64,000 nucleotides of DNA, taken from NCBI RefSeq assembly GCF_022179085.1, contig NZ_BPQE01000002.1, forward strand, positions 124,001 to 188,000, written 5' to 3'. A model generated the notes under the pieces. It did not search any database. It saw nothing but the letters and a program-made list of their open reading frames with translations, and was not told the origin of the DNA. Numbering within the stretch: position 1 is the first letter of the stretch; each line of letters opens with the position of its first letter. Positions 30,733 through 39,955 of the stretch are shown here, piece after piece. The position numbers were made by a program, and so were the translations under genes. Source of the DNA: Methylobacterium aerolatum. Its GTDB lineage: Bacteria; Pseudomonadota; Alphaproteobacteria; Rhizobiales; Beijerinckiaceae.

Positions 30733-31314
30733 CCGACGCACAACCGGCCGATCGGGAGCCGCTTTTTGGGTGCCGCCAGACCTCCGCATGAACACGACCA
30801 TGCGCACGACCATGCTCACAGCCATGACCATGGCTCGGCCTGCCGGGCTGATCCGGCGGCCATGGCGGCGCGCGCGGAGGAGCTGTGCCGGGAGCGCAGC
30901 GTCCAGTTCACCGCCCTGCGCCGGGAGGTGCTGGAGGCGGTGGCGGCCTCGGAGCGCCCCCCCGGCGCCTACGACATCGCCGAGCGGCTGAGCAAGCCCG
31001 GGCGCCGGGTGGCCCCGGTCTCGGTCTACCGCGCCCTCGACTTCCTGATGGAACTCGGCCTCGTCCACCGGATCGCCAGCCGCAACGCCTTCGTGCCCTG
31101 CGCCCACGAGCATGGGGCGGGGGAGAACGTCGTCTTCCTCATCTGCCGCACCTGCGGCGGCATCGACGAAACCACCTCGCCCGAGGTCGAGAGCAGCCTC
31201 GGCCGGACGCTGGCGCGGGCGGGCTTCACGCCCGCCCACAGCATCCTGGAGGTCGAGGGCGATTGCGGCGCCTGCCGGACCAGGAGCCAGGGCGCGGGCC
31301 GCGCCGGAGCGTGA
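30730..31314 (+). CDS. zur: Fur-family zinc uptake regulator Zur
   Basis: 194 residues. A His/Asp-rich N-terminal segment (HEHDHAHDHAHSHDH) precedes a Fur-type winged helix (LTALRREVLEAV-like VQFTALRREVLEAVAA, then VSVYRALDFLMELGLVHR) and a dimer domain with FLICRTCGGIDE and DCGACR, the structural zinc Cys pairs. With bound zinc, Zur represses zinc importers; the divergent znuCB operon 50 bases away is the obvious target. GTG 30730 keeps the His-rich tail; an internal ATG at the MAARAEEL position would remove it. Confidence 0.88.
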   Translation: MPTHNRPIGSRFLGAARPPHEHDHAHDHAHSHDHGSACRADPAAMAARAEELCRERSVQFTALRREVLEAVAASERPPGAYDIAERLSKPGRRVAPVSVYRALDFLMELGLVHRIASRNAFVPCAHEHGAGENVVFLICRTCGGIDETTSPEVESSLGRTLARAGFTPAHSILEVEGDCGACRTRSQGAGRAGA

Positions 31315-31401
31315 GGGGAGCGGACTGTCCCTGCGGCGGCGTGCCGGGGAACCGGACATGGCGGCGCGCGCTTGTCGGCCACATCACCGGATGAGGCGGG
31401 C

Positions 31402-31716
31402 ATGTCGATGAGGGTCGTTCTGTGCTGCGCCGTGGCCCTCGCCGGCGTGCTTCCCTTCGGCGCCCTGGCCCAGGGCCGCCCGTCCACCGTCGCCATGTCC
31501 TGCGTCCAGGCGACCCGCCTCGTGGCCGGACAGGGCGCCATCGTCCTCGGCACCGGCGGCCAGACCTACGATCGCTTCGTGCGCGACCGCTCCTTCTGCG
31601 AGCCGACCGAGATCGCCCGCCGGGCCTTCCGCCCGACCCGCGACAACCCGCAATGCCTCGTGGGCTACACCTGCTACGAGCCGGGGCGGGACGATTGGCT
31701 GGGAAGCGACTTCTGA
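31402..31716 (+). CDS. Small exported conserved protein with paired Cys
   Basis: 104 residues with a clear signal peptide (MSMRVVLCCAVALAGVLPFGALAQ). The mature part has four Cys (MSCVQATRL, SFCEPTEI, PQCLVGY, YTCYEP) and the GAIVLGTGGQTYDRFVRDRSFC stretch that I associate with small exported proteins of Hyphomicrobiales. Function unknown. It is convergent with selB (72-base gap) and follows zur by 87 bases. Confidence 0.8.
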   Translation: MSMRVVLCCAVALAGVLPFGALAQGRPSTVAMSCVQATRLVAGQGAIVLGTGGQTYDRFVRDRSFCEPTEIARRAFRPTRDNPQCLVGYTCYEPGRDDWLGSDF

Positions 31717-31788
31717 CGGGCTGCCCCCCGTCGTCGCGAACGTCGCAAGGCAGTGGCGGCGAGGGTTTCCCCGCGCCGAGCCAAAACC

Positions 31789-33744
31789 TCAGCCCGTCGC
31801 CCTCGCCCGCCCGGCCGTCTTCTCCAGCGTCACGATAATGCGCCGGTCGCCCGCGCGCCGGGTGAACCCGGTCGCGTCCAAGTGCTCTAACAGGGGGATC
31901 GAGAACTTCCGGGAGATGCCCAGGATCGCCCCGGCCTCGCGGGCGAGGAATCCGGCCTCCTGGCAGTCGGCGCCGGGGAAGGCATCGGTGAGGCGGGCGC
32001 GGGCGCTCTCCACCGCCTCCTTGTGGAACAGCACCGCCCGGCGCTGGACGCGGTCCACCGCCCGGATGACCGTTCCCGTCGCCACGAGGTAGTTCAGCGC
32101 CTCGCGCCGCCGGATGTCGCGGCCCACCGCCTCGGCCTCGTCGGGCGGGTTGAGTCCCGCCCGCCGGAAAGCCATCTCCAGGCGCCGGACCGCCTCGGTC
32201 TCGTTGCGGGCCGGGTCGAAATCCGCCCGCCGCCACAGGGCGCCGACCTGCGCCACCTCCCGCGAGGCGACGAGATCCCGCAGCACGGCGGCGGTGATCG
32301 CCTCCGGCAGGGCGAGGGCGCGGGCCACCTGATCGAGGCTCGCCCCCTGGTCCATCGGGCGCTCGCGGTGGAACTGGCTGAGCGCGCCCATCGTGCCGGT
32401 GCGCAGGGCCGCGAAGGCGGTGGCGCCGACGACGCTCTCGCCGATCTCCCGCGCGCCCGCGGCGGCGAGGATGCGGCGGACCCGCTCGGGCGTGGACCCG
32501 GCGAGACGGGCGAGATCCGTCAGTGGCGCCCCGGCCGCGCCCGCCTGTCCGAGGCGGACGGCCAGCGCCTCCGCCGGCCGCCCCGCCGCGATGGCGGCGA
32601 GGTCGGCCGTCACGCGTGGGTCGTTCCGGCGGCGGCGGCGGCTCGCCGGATCGAGGATGCGGCCCCCGGCCACCGTCACGGCCGGCGTTTCCAGGCGCAG
32701 GATGAAGGGCTCCCGCGCGGGCACAGCGACGTCCTCGGCCAGGTGGAGCTGCGCCTGCGCGCTGGCGCCGGGCTCCAGGCTCGTCCGGTCGAGGAGGCGC
32801 AATCGCGCGCCGACCTCCGTCGTCCCGAACAGGAGACGGCATGCGGCGCCGCCCGGCAGGGCGGCCTCGGCGCTCGCGGCGGCGGTGATCGCCACATCGA
32901 CCCAGCGGGTCGGGACGAGGAGGTCCGGCGGGCAGAGGGCCTGGCCGCGCACGATCTCGTCGAGGCCGACGCCGCGCAGGGCGACCGCCGTCCGGCGCCC
33001 CGGCTCCGCCGACTCGACGGAGCGGCCGTGGATCTGCAGGCCGCGGACGACGGCGCTGCGCCCGCCCGGGGCGATGGCCACCGTGTCGCCGACGGCGAGA
33101 CGCCCCCGGCGCAGGGTGCCCGTGACCACCGTGCCGAAGCCGGACCGCGTGAACACCCGGTCCACGGGCAGGTAGGGGAAGCCGTCGTCGGTGCCGGGGG
33201 CCGCCTCCGCCAGGAGCCCGGCCAGGGCGGCGTTGAGGGCCGGGATACCGATCCCCGTGACCGTGGAGGTGGCGATGACCGGACCCGCCTGGAGCCCCGC
33301 CCGCGCCGCGGCGGCGGACAGCTCCGCCGCGCGCTGGGTGATCGTGTCCGGCGACGCGAGGTCGGCCTTGGTCAGCGCGAGCACGCCCCGCTTCACGCCG
33401 ATGAGCCGCGCGATCTCCAGGTGCTCCACCGTCTGGGGCTTGATGCCCTCGTTCGCATCGACCGCGAGCAAGACCGCCCGCATCCCCGTCGCCCCCGAGA
33501 TCATCGCCCGCACGAAGCGCTCGTGGCCCGGCAGATCGACGAGGTCGATCTCGCCGGCCTCGCCCGCCAGCAGCGCGAAGCCCGGGACGATGGAGACCCC
33601 CCTCAGTTGCTCTTCCTTGAGGCGGTCGGTCTCGACGCCGGTGAGCGCCCGGACGAGGGCGGTCTTGCCATGGTCCACGTGACCGATGACACCGACAAGG
33701 AGGGTCTTCAACACTGTCACGGGTGTCACTCGACTCGCTGGCAT
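31789..33744 (-). CDS. selB: Selenocysteine-specific elongation factor SelB
   Basis: 651 residues. An EF-Tu-like GTPase (GHVDHGKT near residue 20, VDLPGHERFVRAM, TKADL) and beta-barrel domains are followed by winged-helix domains that bind the SECIS hairpin of mRNA (RREALNYLVATGTVIR, FLAREAGAILGISRKFSIPLLEHLD). The SelB-typical RGVSIVPGFA replaces RGITID. It delivers selenocysteinyl-tRNA to UGA codons. The true start may be a GTG or TTG about eight residues inside. selA and selC are not next to it, which is unusual. Confidence 0.93.
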   Translation of the reverse strand: MPASRVTPVTVLKTLLVGVIGHVDHGKTALVRALTGVETDRLKEEQLRGVSIVPGFALLAGEAGEIDLVDLPGHERFVRAMISGATGMRAVLLAVDANEGIKPQTVEHLEIARLIGVKRGVLALTKADLASPDTITQRAAELSAAAARAGLQAGPVIATSTVTGIGIPALNAALAGLLAEAAPGTDDGFPYLPVDRVFTRSGFGTVVTGTLRRGRLAVGDTVAIAPGGRSAVVRGLQIHGRSVESAEPGRRTAVALRGVGLDEIVRGQALCPPDLLVPTRWVDVAITAAASAEAALPGGAACRLLFGTTEVGARLRLLDRTSLEPGASAQAQLHLAEDVAVPAREPFILRLETPAVTVAGGRILDPASRRRRRNDPRVTADLAAIAAGRPAEALAVRLGQAGAAGAPLTDLARLAGSTPERVRRILAAAGAREIGESVVGATAFAALRTGTMGALSQFHRERPMDQGASLDQVARALALPEAITAAVLRDLVASREVAQVGALWRRADFDPARNETEAVRRLEMAFRRAGLNPPDEAEAVGRDIRRREALNYLVATGTVIRAVDRVQRRAVLFHKEAVESARARLTDAFPGADCQEAGFLAREAGAILGISRKFSIPLLEHLDATGFTRRAGDRRIIVTLEKTAGRARATG

Positions 33745-34028
33745 ACCGCGTTCGCGGCATTGGATCAGTCCACGCCTGCCGGGGCCAGCGTGGCAATGAC
33801 CGATCGCCGATGATCTGGTTTGAGCTATTAAATTGACTGCAATCTAGTGTGAACCCGAAAATGTCATCAGAATGACGATGATGGATGCCGACATGACGCA
33901 GTGCAACGAGGGCGGATCGGATTCGCCGCCGGGGCGTAGACGGGATGATCCGGGTCCGGGGGACGCTGGCATCCCCGCATGGTAGACTGGCCGTGTACCC
34001 GGGCGAACCACAGGTGGAGCGTAGAACG

Positions 34029-35552
34029 ATGGACGAGGCGGGCGAGACGACGGCAGCCCCCAGGGAAATCGAGTTGAAGCTGGATTGCACGGGCCCCGAC
34101 CTGACGGCTCTGACGGGACACGCCCTCCTGGGTGAGGTCGTCGGCAGCGAGGCGCGCCTCCTCGTCACCCGCTACTACGACACGCCGGACCGGGCGCTGG
34201 AAGCCGCGGGCCTTACCGTGCGCATCCGCGCCGAGGGCGGGCGCTTCGTGCAGACCGTGAAGGCCGGGAGCGGCCAGATAGGCCTGTTCGACCGCGCGGA
34301 ATGGGAGACGGTGGTGGCAGGCGACGCCCCCGAGCCAGCCGCCTGGGCCGACACCGCCGCCGAGACGGTCCTCTCCGGCCGGGAGGGCGAACTCGCCCCC
34401 CTCTTCTCCACGGTGATCATGCGGCGCGTCCACGCCCTCGACCACGGGGAATCCCGCATCGCGGTGACGCTGGACGAGGGGCGGGTCGAGAGCGCCAAGG
34501 GCGATGCGACCTTCTGCGAACTGGAACTCGAACTGGAGCGGGGCCGGGTCGCCGACCTGTTCGGCTTCGCCCAGGCCCTCGCCGAGACCGCGCCCCTGCG
34601 GCTCGGCGTGCTCTCGAAGAGCGCGCGCGGCTACGCAGTCCTCGACGGGACGGCCCCTGCCCCGGTGAAGGCGGCGGGCGTCGACCTGTCGCCGGACGAC
34701 GACGCGGGCACCGTGTTCCGCAGCGTCGCCCGGTCCTGCCTGCGCCACCTGCGTTTGAACGAGACCGCCTTCTTGGAGGGCGAGCCGAACCCCAGCGCCC
34801 TGCACCAGATGCGCGTGGCCCTGCGGCGTCTGCGCTCCGCCCTCTCCCTGTTCGCGCCCCTTTTCGAGAACGACCCGCGGGCGACCGTCCTGAGCGACGA
34901 GATCAAGCGCGTCACCGAACCCTTCGGCACCGGGCGCAACCTCGACGTGTTCCTCCACGACACGTTGCCGATCCTGGCGGAGCACAACCCCGACGATCCC
35001 GCCCTCGGCACCCTGGAGGAGCGGGCCAGGGCCGCCCAGCAGCAGGCTTATGCGGCCGTGCGCGAAATCCTGCACAGCCCGCAATGGCGCGGGCTCCTCC
35101 TCGACATTGCAGGCTGGGTGGAGGCCGGTGCCTGGAGCGAACAGGACGCCGCCCGCCAGGACGGGCGCCACTGCGCGGCCGGGATCCTCGACAAGGCGCG
35201 CCGCCGGGTGAAGAAGCGTGGGCAGGGCCTGCGCCACCTCGATGCCCACACCCGGCACCGGGTGCGGATCGCGGCCAAGAAGCTGCGCTACGGCGCGGAG
35301 TTCTTCGCCGACCTGTTTCCGAAGCCCAAGGCGCAAAAGCGGCAGAAGGCCTTCGGCGACGCCCTCTCCGACCTGCAGGACCACCTCGGCGCCCTCAACG
35401 ACATCGAGACCGCCCGGACGTTGCCCCTCGACCTCGCCGGGAACGAGGCCCTCGCCATGCCGGACATGGACGAGAAGCGGGTGCAGAGCCTGCTCGACAA
35501 GGCCGCCGACGCCCGCACCGACCTCCTCGACGTCAAGCCGTTCTGGCGCTGA
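34029..35552 (+). CDS. CYTH-CHAD protein (inorganic triphosphatase-like)
   Basis: 507 residues. The CYTH domain (about 15-200) begins with EIELKL, the ExExK motif that binds triphosphate with metal ions, and has RYYDTPD and LRIRAEG-like segments. A CHAD domain (about 225-490) follows, rich in His and Arg on helices (LHQMRVALRRLRSAL, HRVRIAAKKLRYGAEFF), a polyphosphate-binding fold. The same pair makes up E. coli YgiF, an inorganic triphosphatase. ATG 34029 is preferred because the 28-residue upstream extension is not conserved-looking. Divergent from selB. Confidence 0.9.
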   Translation: MDEAGETTAAPREIELKLDCTGPDLTALTGHALLGEVVGSEARLLVTRYYDTPDRALEAAGLTVRIRAEGGRFVQTVKAGSGQIGLFDRAEWETVVAGDAPEPAAWADTAAETVLSGREGELAPLFSTVIMRRVHALDHGESRIAVTLDEGRVESAKGDATFCELELELERGRVADLFGFAQALAETAPLRLGVLSKSARGYAVLDGTAPAPVKAAGVDLSPDDDAGTVFRSVARSCLRHLRLNETAFLEGEPNPSALHQMRVALRRLRSALSLFAPLFENDPRATVLSDEIKRVTEPFGTGRNLDVFLHDTLPILAEHNPDDPALGTLEERARAAQQQAYAAVREILHSPQWRGLLLDIAGWVEAGAWSEQDAARQDGRHCAAGILDKARRRVKKRGQGLRHLDAHTRHRVRIAAKKLRYGAEFFADLFPKPKAQKRQKAFGDALSDLQDHLGALNDIETARTLPLDLAGNEALAMPDMDEKRVQSLLDKAADARTDLLDVKPFWR

Positions 35553-35933
35553 CGGGCCCTGTTCCGCAAGGTGGATCGCGGAAGGGTGGTCGGCAGCGCC
35601 GGAACGGCGGCGGTTCTGGGGATCGCCCGCATCCGTCCCGGCGCTGCCGCGACGGGGACGGGCCGCGCCGCATCCGCAGCGAGCCCGCCCCGCCGGCCGC
35701 GCGAGGGGGGAACGCGACCGGGCGCCAGGATTGGCACCGTCATGTTGCTCGCGCGTGTCCGGCGCGGTTGCGAATACAAGATTCATCCGGGACAAGGCGT
35801 GTCACGTCCCTTGCATGGGGTCTGCGCGGCCGCGCGTCGGCCTGGCCGCGCGCTTGCCCCCGCGCATCCGTGAGCGTCGGGCCTCCCCTCCCCCCGCGTC
35901 GGCGGGGGCGGGACGGCCCCTGAAGGAACCGGA
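35553..35933. other. Gap of 381 bases, no gene seen
   Basis: Only GC-biased frames are present. A GC-rich hairpin (CCCCCGCGTCGGCGGGGG) lies just before the M20 gene's ribosome site (AAGGAA) with no T-run after it. An AT-richer patch near 35770-35790 (TTGCGAATACAAGATTCATCC) is a possible promoter for that gene. Confidence 0.5.
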
Positions 35934-37187
35934 ATGAGCCAGACCAGCCCGTCCAGCACCCACAACCTGCGCGCCGACGGGGCGCGCCTGTGGGCAACCA
36001 TCCACGAGACGGCCCGCTTCGGCGGCACGCCGAAGGGCGGCATCAACCGCCTGACCCTGTCCGCCGAGGACGGGCAGGTGCGGGACTGGTTCCGCGAGGC
36101 CTGCGAGGCGGCGGGGCTGACGGTGGGCGTCGATGCCCTCGGCACCCAGTACGCCCTGCGGCCCGGCCAGGACATGAGCCTCCCGCCCGTCGCCTTCGGC
36201 TCGCATCTCGACACGCAGCCGACGGGCGGAAAGTTCGACGGCGTGCTCGGTGTCCTCGCCGGCCTCGAAGTGATGCGCACCCTCAACGACGCCGGCATCG
36301 GGACGCGGGCGCCGCTCCTCCTGGTCAACTGGACCAACGAGGAGGGCTCGCGCTTCGCCCCGGCGATGATGGCCTCGGCCGCCTATGCGGGCGACTTCAC
36401 CACCGACGAGATCCTGGCCAAGCGGGACGCGGCGGGCACCACCGTGGCGGAGGCCCTCGACGCCATCGGCTATCGCGGCGGCGAGGCCGTGGGCGAGCGG
36501 GCCATCGGCGCCTTCGTGGAACTGCATATCGAGCAGGGGCCGATCCTGGAGGCCGAGGGCAAAACCATCGGCGTGGTCGAGGGCGGCCAGGGGATCGCGT
36601 GGTTCGACGGCCGGATCGAGGGTTTCGAGAGCCACGCCGGCACGACGCCGATGCCCCGCCGCCGGGACGCCCTGCTCGGGCTGTCGGAATTCGCCCTCGC
36701 CGTCGAGCGAATCGCCCTGGCCCACGGACCGAGCGCCGTGGCGACGATCGGCGAGGCCACCATCCTCGCCCCGTCGCGGAACGTCGTGCCGGGGCAGGTC
36801 GCCTTCACCCTCGACATGCGCGATCCGCGCTCTGCGACCCTCGACGCCATGGAGGCCGAGCTGCGGGAGGCGGCGGCGGAGATCGGCGGGCGGCGGCGGA
36901 TGACCCTCGCCCTCAGCCGGATCTGGCGCAAGGAGCCGGTGCCCTTCGATGCGGGCGTGGTGGCGGCCGTCGAGGCGGCGGCCGAGGGCCTCGGCCTGTC
37001 GCGGCGGCGGATCGTCTCCGGGGCGGGGCACGACGCCTGCAACCTCGCCGGGCGGGTCCCCACCGCAATGATCTTCGTGCCGTGCAAGGACGGGGTGAGC
37101 CACAACGAGTCCGAGTCGGCCACGCAGGGCGACTGTGCCGCCGGGGCCGACGTGCTGCTTCAGACGGTGTTGCGGCTGGCCGGCTGA
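35934..37187 (+). CDS. M20 Zn-dependent amidohydrolase (allantoate amidohydrolase / N-carbamoyl amino acid hydrolase type)
   Basis: 417 residues, the normal length for the hydantoinase/carbamoylase subgroup. Metal ligands appear in order: GSHLDTQPTGGKFDGVLG, NWTNEEGSRFAP, ELHIEQGPILE, and the C-terminal GAGHDACN and CKDGVSHNESE. ESHAGTTPM marks the dimerisation-domain insert. Members cleave N-carbamoyl amino acids, allantoate or ureidoglycolate. No pyrimidine or purine degradation gene adjoins, so substrate is open. An AAGGAA site sits before ATG 35934. Confidence 0.9.
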   Translation: MSQTSPSSTHNLRADGARLWATIHETARFGGTPKGGINRLTLSAEDGQVRDWFREACEAAGLTVGVDALGTQYALRPGQDMSLPPVAFGSHLDTQPTGGKFDGVLGVLAGLEVMRTLNDAGIGTRAPLLLVNWTNEEGSRFAPAMMASAAYAGDFTTDEILAKRDAAGTTVAEALDAIGYRGGEAVGERAIGAFVELHIEQGPILEAEGKTIGVVEGGQGIAWFDGRIEGFESHAGTTPMPRRRDALLGLSEFALAVERIALAHGPSAVATIGEATILAPSRNVVPGQVAFTLDMRDPRSATLDAMEAELREAAAEIGGRRRMTLALSRIWRKEPVPFDAGVVAAVEAAAEGLGLSRRRIVSGAGHDACNLAGRVPTAMIFVPCKDGVSHNESESATQGDCAAGADVLLQTVLRLAG

Positions 37188-37224
37188 TTCGGCGGCGTTC
37201 CTCGCCGGAGCGGGTCCCCTTCCC

Positions 37225-37318
37225 CGTCCTCGCGGGCAAGGCGCAGCAATCCAGGGGCGGAGGGCCGCCGACGGGGCTCGGCGCGGCCCCGGATTGCGTC
37301 GCGGTGCTCGCGACGACG
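37225..37318. repeat. Family A palindrome, diverged full copy
   Basis: The left arm has CGTCCTCGCGGGC followed by AAGGCGCAGCAATCCAGGGG and the right arm CCCCGGATTGCGTCGCGGTG then CTCGCGACGACGG. It fills the gap between the M20 gene and the ketoacyl synthase gene. Confidence 0.7.
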
Positions 37319-37406
37319 GCGAGGAAGGACGGGCTAACGCCCCACGAGGCCCCCCTTTCACCAACCCGGCTGTGCGGAGCCGAAAAATCCCGTACAGAGC
37401 CGTCCC

Positions 37407-38690
37407 ATGACCGCACGCGCCCACCGCGACGCCCGGGGCCGACCGCTGATTGCGGTCACCGGGCTCGGCCTCGTCTCCTCCCTCGGCCAGGGCCAGGCCG
37501 ACACCTGGGCGGCCCTCACGCAAGGCCGCTCCGGCATCCGCGAGATCGCCCGCTTCTCGACGGAGGGGCTGCGCACCCGCATCGCCGGCACCGTCGATTT
37601 CCTCGACACCGATCCGCTCGTCGCCCCGCTCCTGTCCGAGCGGTTCGCCGCCGTGGCGGCCGAGGAGGCGCTGGCCCAGGCCGGTCTCGGCCGGAAGGGG
37701 GACTTCCCCGGCCCGCTCTTCATCGCCGTGCCCCCGGTCGAGATGGAATGGCCGCAGCGGCGGGCGCTGGCCGAGGCGGCGGGCGCCGAGGTGCCCGTGG
37801 ACTATGCCGGGCTGCTGCGCGCCGTCGGGACCGGCCGGTTCGACGCGTGGCACGACCTCTTCCTGTTCGGCACCGTGGCCGACCGGATCGCCGAGCGCTT
37901 CGGCACGCGGGGCTCGCCGATCTCGCTCTCCACCGCCTGCTCCTCGGGCGCCACCGCCATCCAGCTCGGCGTCGAGGCGATCCGCCGGGGCGAGGCGTCC
38001 GCCGCCCTGTGCATCGGCACGGACGGCTCGGTGAACCCCGAATCGCTCATCCGCTTCTCCCTCCTCTCCGCCCTCTCCACCCGCAACGAGGTACCGGAGG
38101 AGGCCTCCCGCCCCTTCTCGAAGGACCGCGACGGCTTCGTGATGGGCGAGGGCGCCGCCGCCCTCGTGCTGGAGGACGCCGCCTCCGCCGTGGCGCGCGG
38201 CGCGGCGATCCTCGGCTACGTGCTCGGCTGCGGCGAGCAAGGCGACGGCTTCCACCGCACCCGCTCCAGCCCGGACGGCGCGCCGATCATCGCCGCGATC
38301 CGCGCGAGCCTTGACGATGCGGGCCTGGCGCCGGAGGCCATCGACACGGTGAACGCCCACGGCACCTCGACGCCGGAGAACGACCGGATGGAGGCGCTCG
38401 GCCTCTCCGCCGTGTTCGGCGAGCGCGCCGCCGCCCTGCCGGTGACCTCCAACAAGTCGATGATCGGCCACACGCTCACCGCCGCCGGGGCGATCGAGGC
38501 GGTGACCTCCCTGCTCTCGATCCGCCACGGCCGGATCCCGCCGACGATCAACTACCGCACCCCCGATCCGGCCATCGGCCTCGACATCGTGGGCGAGGCC
38601 CGGGACGTGCCGGTGCGGACCGTGCTCTCGAACTCCTTCGGCTTCGGCGGCCAGAACACCTGCCTCGTGCTCGCTGCGGAGCCGGCCTGA
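37407..38690 (+). CDS. Beta-ketoacyl-ACP synthase, probably for very-long-chain lipid A fatty acids
   Basis: 427 residues, thiolase fold. The condensing triad is intact: Cys178 in STACSSGATA, His318 in NAHGTSTPEND, and His355 with Lys350 in NKSMIGHTLTAAG. The N-terminal half (GDFPGPLFIAVPPVEMEWPQRR) differs from housekeeping FabF and resembles the FabF-XL synthases that sit with a zinc dehydrogenase and an LpxXL acyltransferase in rhizobia. The same partners follow here. Its stop overlaps the next start as TGATG. AcpXL and FabZ-XL genes are not adjacent. Confidence 0.85.
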   Translation: MTARAHRDARGRPLIAVTGLGLVSSLGQGQADTWAALTQGRSGIREIARFSTEGLRTRIAGTVDFLDTDPLVAPLLSERFAAVAAEEALAQAGLGRKGDFPGPLFIAVPPVEMEWPQRRALAEAAGAEVPVDYAGLLRAVGTGRFDAWHDLFLFGTVADRIAERFGTRGSPISLSTACSSGATAIQLGVEAIRRGEASAALCIGTDGSVNPESLIRFSLLSALSTRNEVPEEASRPFSKDRDGFVMGEGAAALVLEDAASAVARGAAILGYVLGCGEQGDGFHRTRSSPDGAPIIAAIRASLDDAGLAPEAIDTVNAHGTSTPENDRMEALGLSAVFGERAAALPVTSNKSMIGHTLTAAGAIEAVTSLLSIRHGRIPPTINYRTPDPAIGLDIVGEARDVPVRTVLSNSFGFGGQNTCLVLAAEPA

Positions 38691-39451
38691 TGGCGACCGG
38701 CGAAAAGCGCGTCCTCGTCACGGGCGGCGCGAGCGGCCTCGGCGCCGCCCTGGTCCGGAGCTTGGCGCAGGCGGGCTACGCGGTCGATTTCACCTATCGC
38801 TCGTCCGGGGACGCGGCGGCGGCCCTGGCCTCGGAGCTGAACGAGGCCCATCCCGGCCTCGGCATCCGCAGCTACGCCCTCGACCTCGCCGACCGGCAGG
38901 CGCTGGACGCCTTCTGCGACACGGCGGAGGAGGTCGGCTATCACGGGCTCGTCCACAATGCCGGCCAGTCGAGCGACGGGCTCGCCGCCCTGTTCGATCA
39001 GGACAAGGCCGAGGCGGCGATGCAGGTGAACTTCTTCTCCCTGACCCGTCTCGCCCGGTCCCTGGTGCGGGGGATGACGCGGGCGCGCACCGGGCGGATC
39101 GTCGCAATCGGCTCGGTGGCGGCGCTCCGGGCGAACGCCGGCAACGCCGCCTACGCCGCCACCAAGGGCGCGCTGATCGCCTATTGCCGGACGCTCGCCA
39201 TCGAGACCGCCAAGCGCGGCGTGACGGTCAACGTCATCGCCCCCGGCTTCATCGACACCGCCATGCTCGCCCCCTACGCCGCCCACCGGGCGGGGATGGA
39301 GAAGCAGATCCCGGCCGGCCGCTTCGCGCAGCCGGAGGACGTCGCGGCACTCGCCACCTTCCTCATGGGCGAAGGCGCGGGCTACATCACCGGGACGGTG
39401 CTCCCCGTCGATGGCGGCCTCACCGCCATGATGGGCATCCACCGCACCTGA
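38690..39451 (+). CDS. SDR 3-ketoacyl-ACP reductase (FabG-like)
   Basis: 253 residues. The NADPH loop TGGASGLGAALV, Ser142, Tyr155 and Lys159 (AAYAATKGAL) form the standard SDR active site, and the C-terminal IAPGFIDTAML and GYITGTVLPVDGG match FabG. Overlap with the synthase stop (TGATG) implies that the two act in one pathway: the synthase makes a 3-ketoacyl-ACP and this enzyme reduces it. That pairing is inferred from position. Confidence 0.88.
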   Translation: MATGEKRVLVTGGASGLGAALVRSLAQAGYAVDFTYRSSGDAAAALASELNEAHPGLGIRSYALDLADRQALDAFCDTAEEVGYHGLVHNAGQSSDGLAALFDQDKAEAAMQVNFFSLTRLARSLVRGMTRARTGRIVAIGSVAALRANAGNAAYAATKGALIAYCRTLAIETAKRGVTVNVIAPGFIDTAMLAPYAAHRAGMEKQIPAGRFAQPEDVAALATFLMGEGAGYITGTVLPVDGGLTAMMGIHRT

Positions 39452-39469
39452 CGTCTTGCGATATTGCCG

Positions 39470-39745
39470 ATGCGACCCCTCGCCGCCGCCCTGCTGCTCG
39501 CCGCCCTGCCCGCCGGGGCGGCCCTTGCGGAACCGGAGACCTACCGCGTCACCGGGCTGCCCCCCGGCGAGCCCCTGAGCCTGCGCGCCGAGCCCGACGC
39601 CAATGCCGAGATCGTCGGCGAGATCCGGGGCCGGGTGCTGATCTTCGGCTGCACCAACGACACGCCGAGCCGCACCACATGGTGCCGCGCCCGCCTGGGC
39701 CGGACGGTGGGCTGGGCGCGGCGGCGGTACCTCACGCCGGATTGA
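39470..39745 (+). CDS. Small exported SH3-like domain protein
   Basis: 91 residues. Signal peptide RPLAAALLLAALPAGAALA is followed by one bacterial SH3-like domain: LSLRAEPDANAEIVGEI, then WCRARLGRTVGWARRRYL. Such domains usually bind cell-wall peptides or serve as adaptors. ATG 39470 is preferred over TTG 39464. It interrupts the fatty-acid genes, 18 bases after the reductase. Confidence 0.78.
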   Translation: MRPLAAALLLAALPAGAALAEPETYRVTGLPPGEPLSLRAEPDANAEIVGEIRGRVLIFGCTNDTPSRTTWCRARLGRTVGWARRRYLTPD

Positions 39746-39807
39746 GCCGGGGTGGCGCCCACGCCGCGTTGTGATACCGCTCGACCCGACACGCCAAGGT
39801 AGCCTCC

Positions 39808-39900
39808 GTCCTCGTTGCGAGCGGAGCGAAGCGATCCAGCAGCGCAACGGCCGTCCAGCGTATGCCGCCCTGGATTGCTTCGCTCCGCTCGCAATGACGG
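39808..39900. repeat. Family A palindrome, full copy
   Basis: CGTCCTCGTTGCGAGCGG at the left and CTCCGCTCGCAATGACG at the right are inverted, with CCCTGGATTGCTTCG inside the right arm. It lies between the SH3 gene and the zinc-type dehydrogenase gene. Confidence 0.87.
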
Positions 39901-39955
39901 ACGGGTTTGAACCGACCCCAACCAAGCGGCCCGCGCCGCCTTCGTGAAAGTCCCC

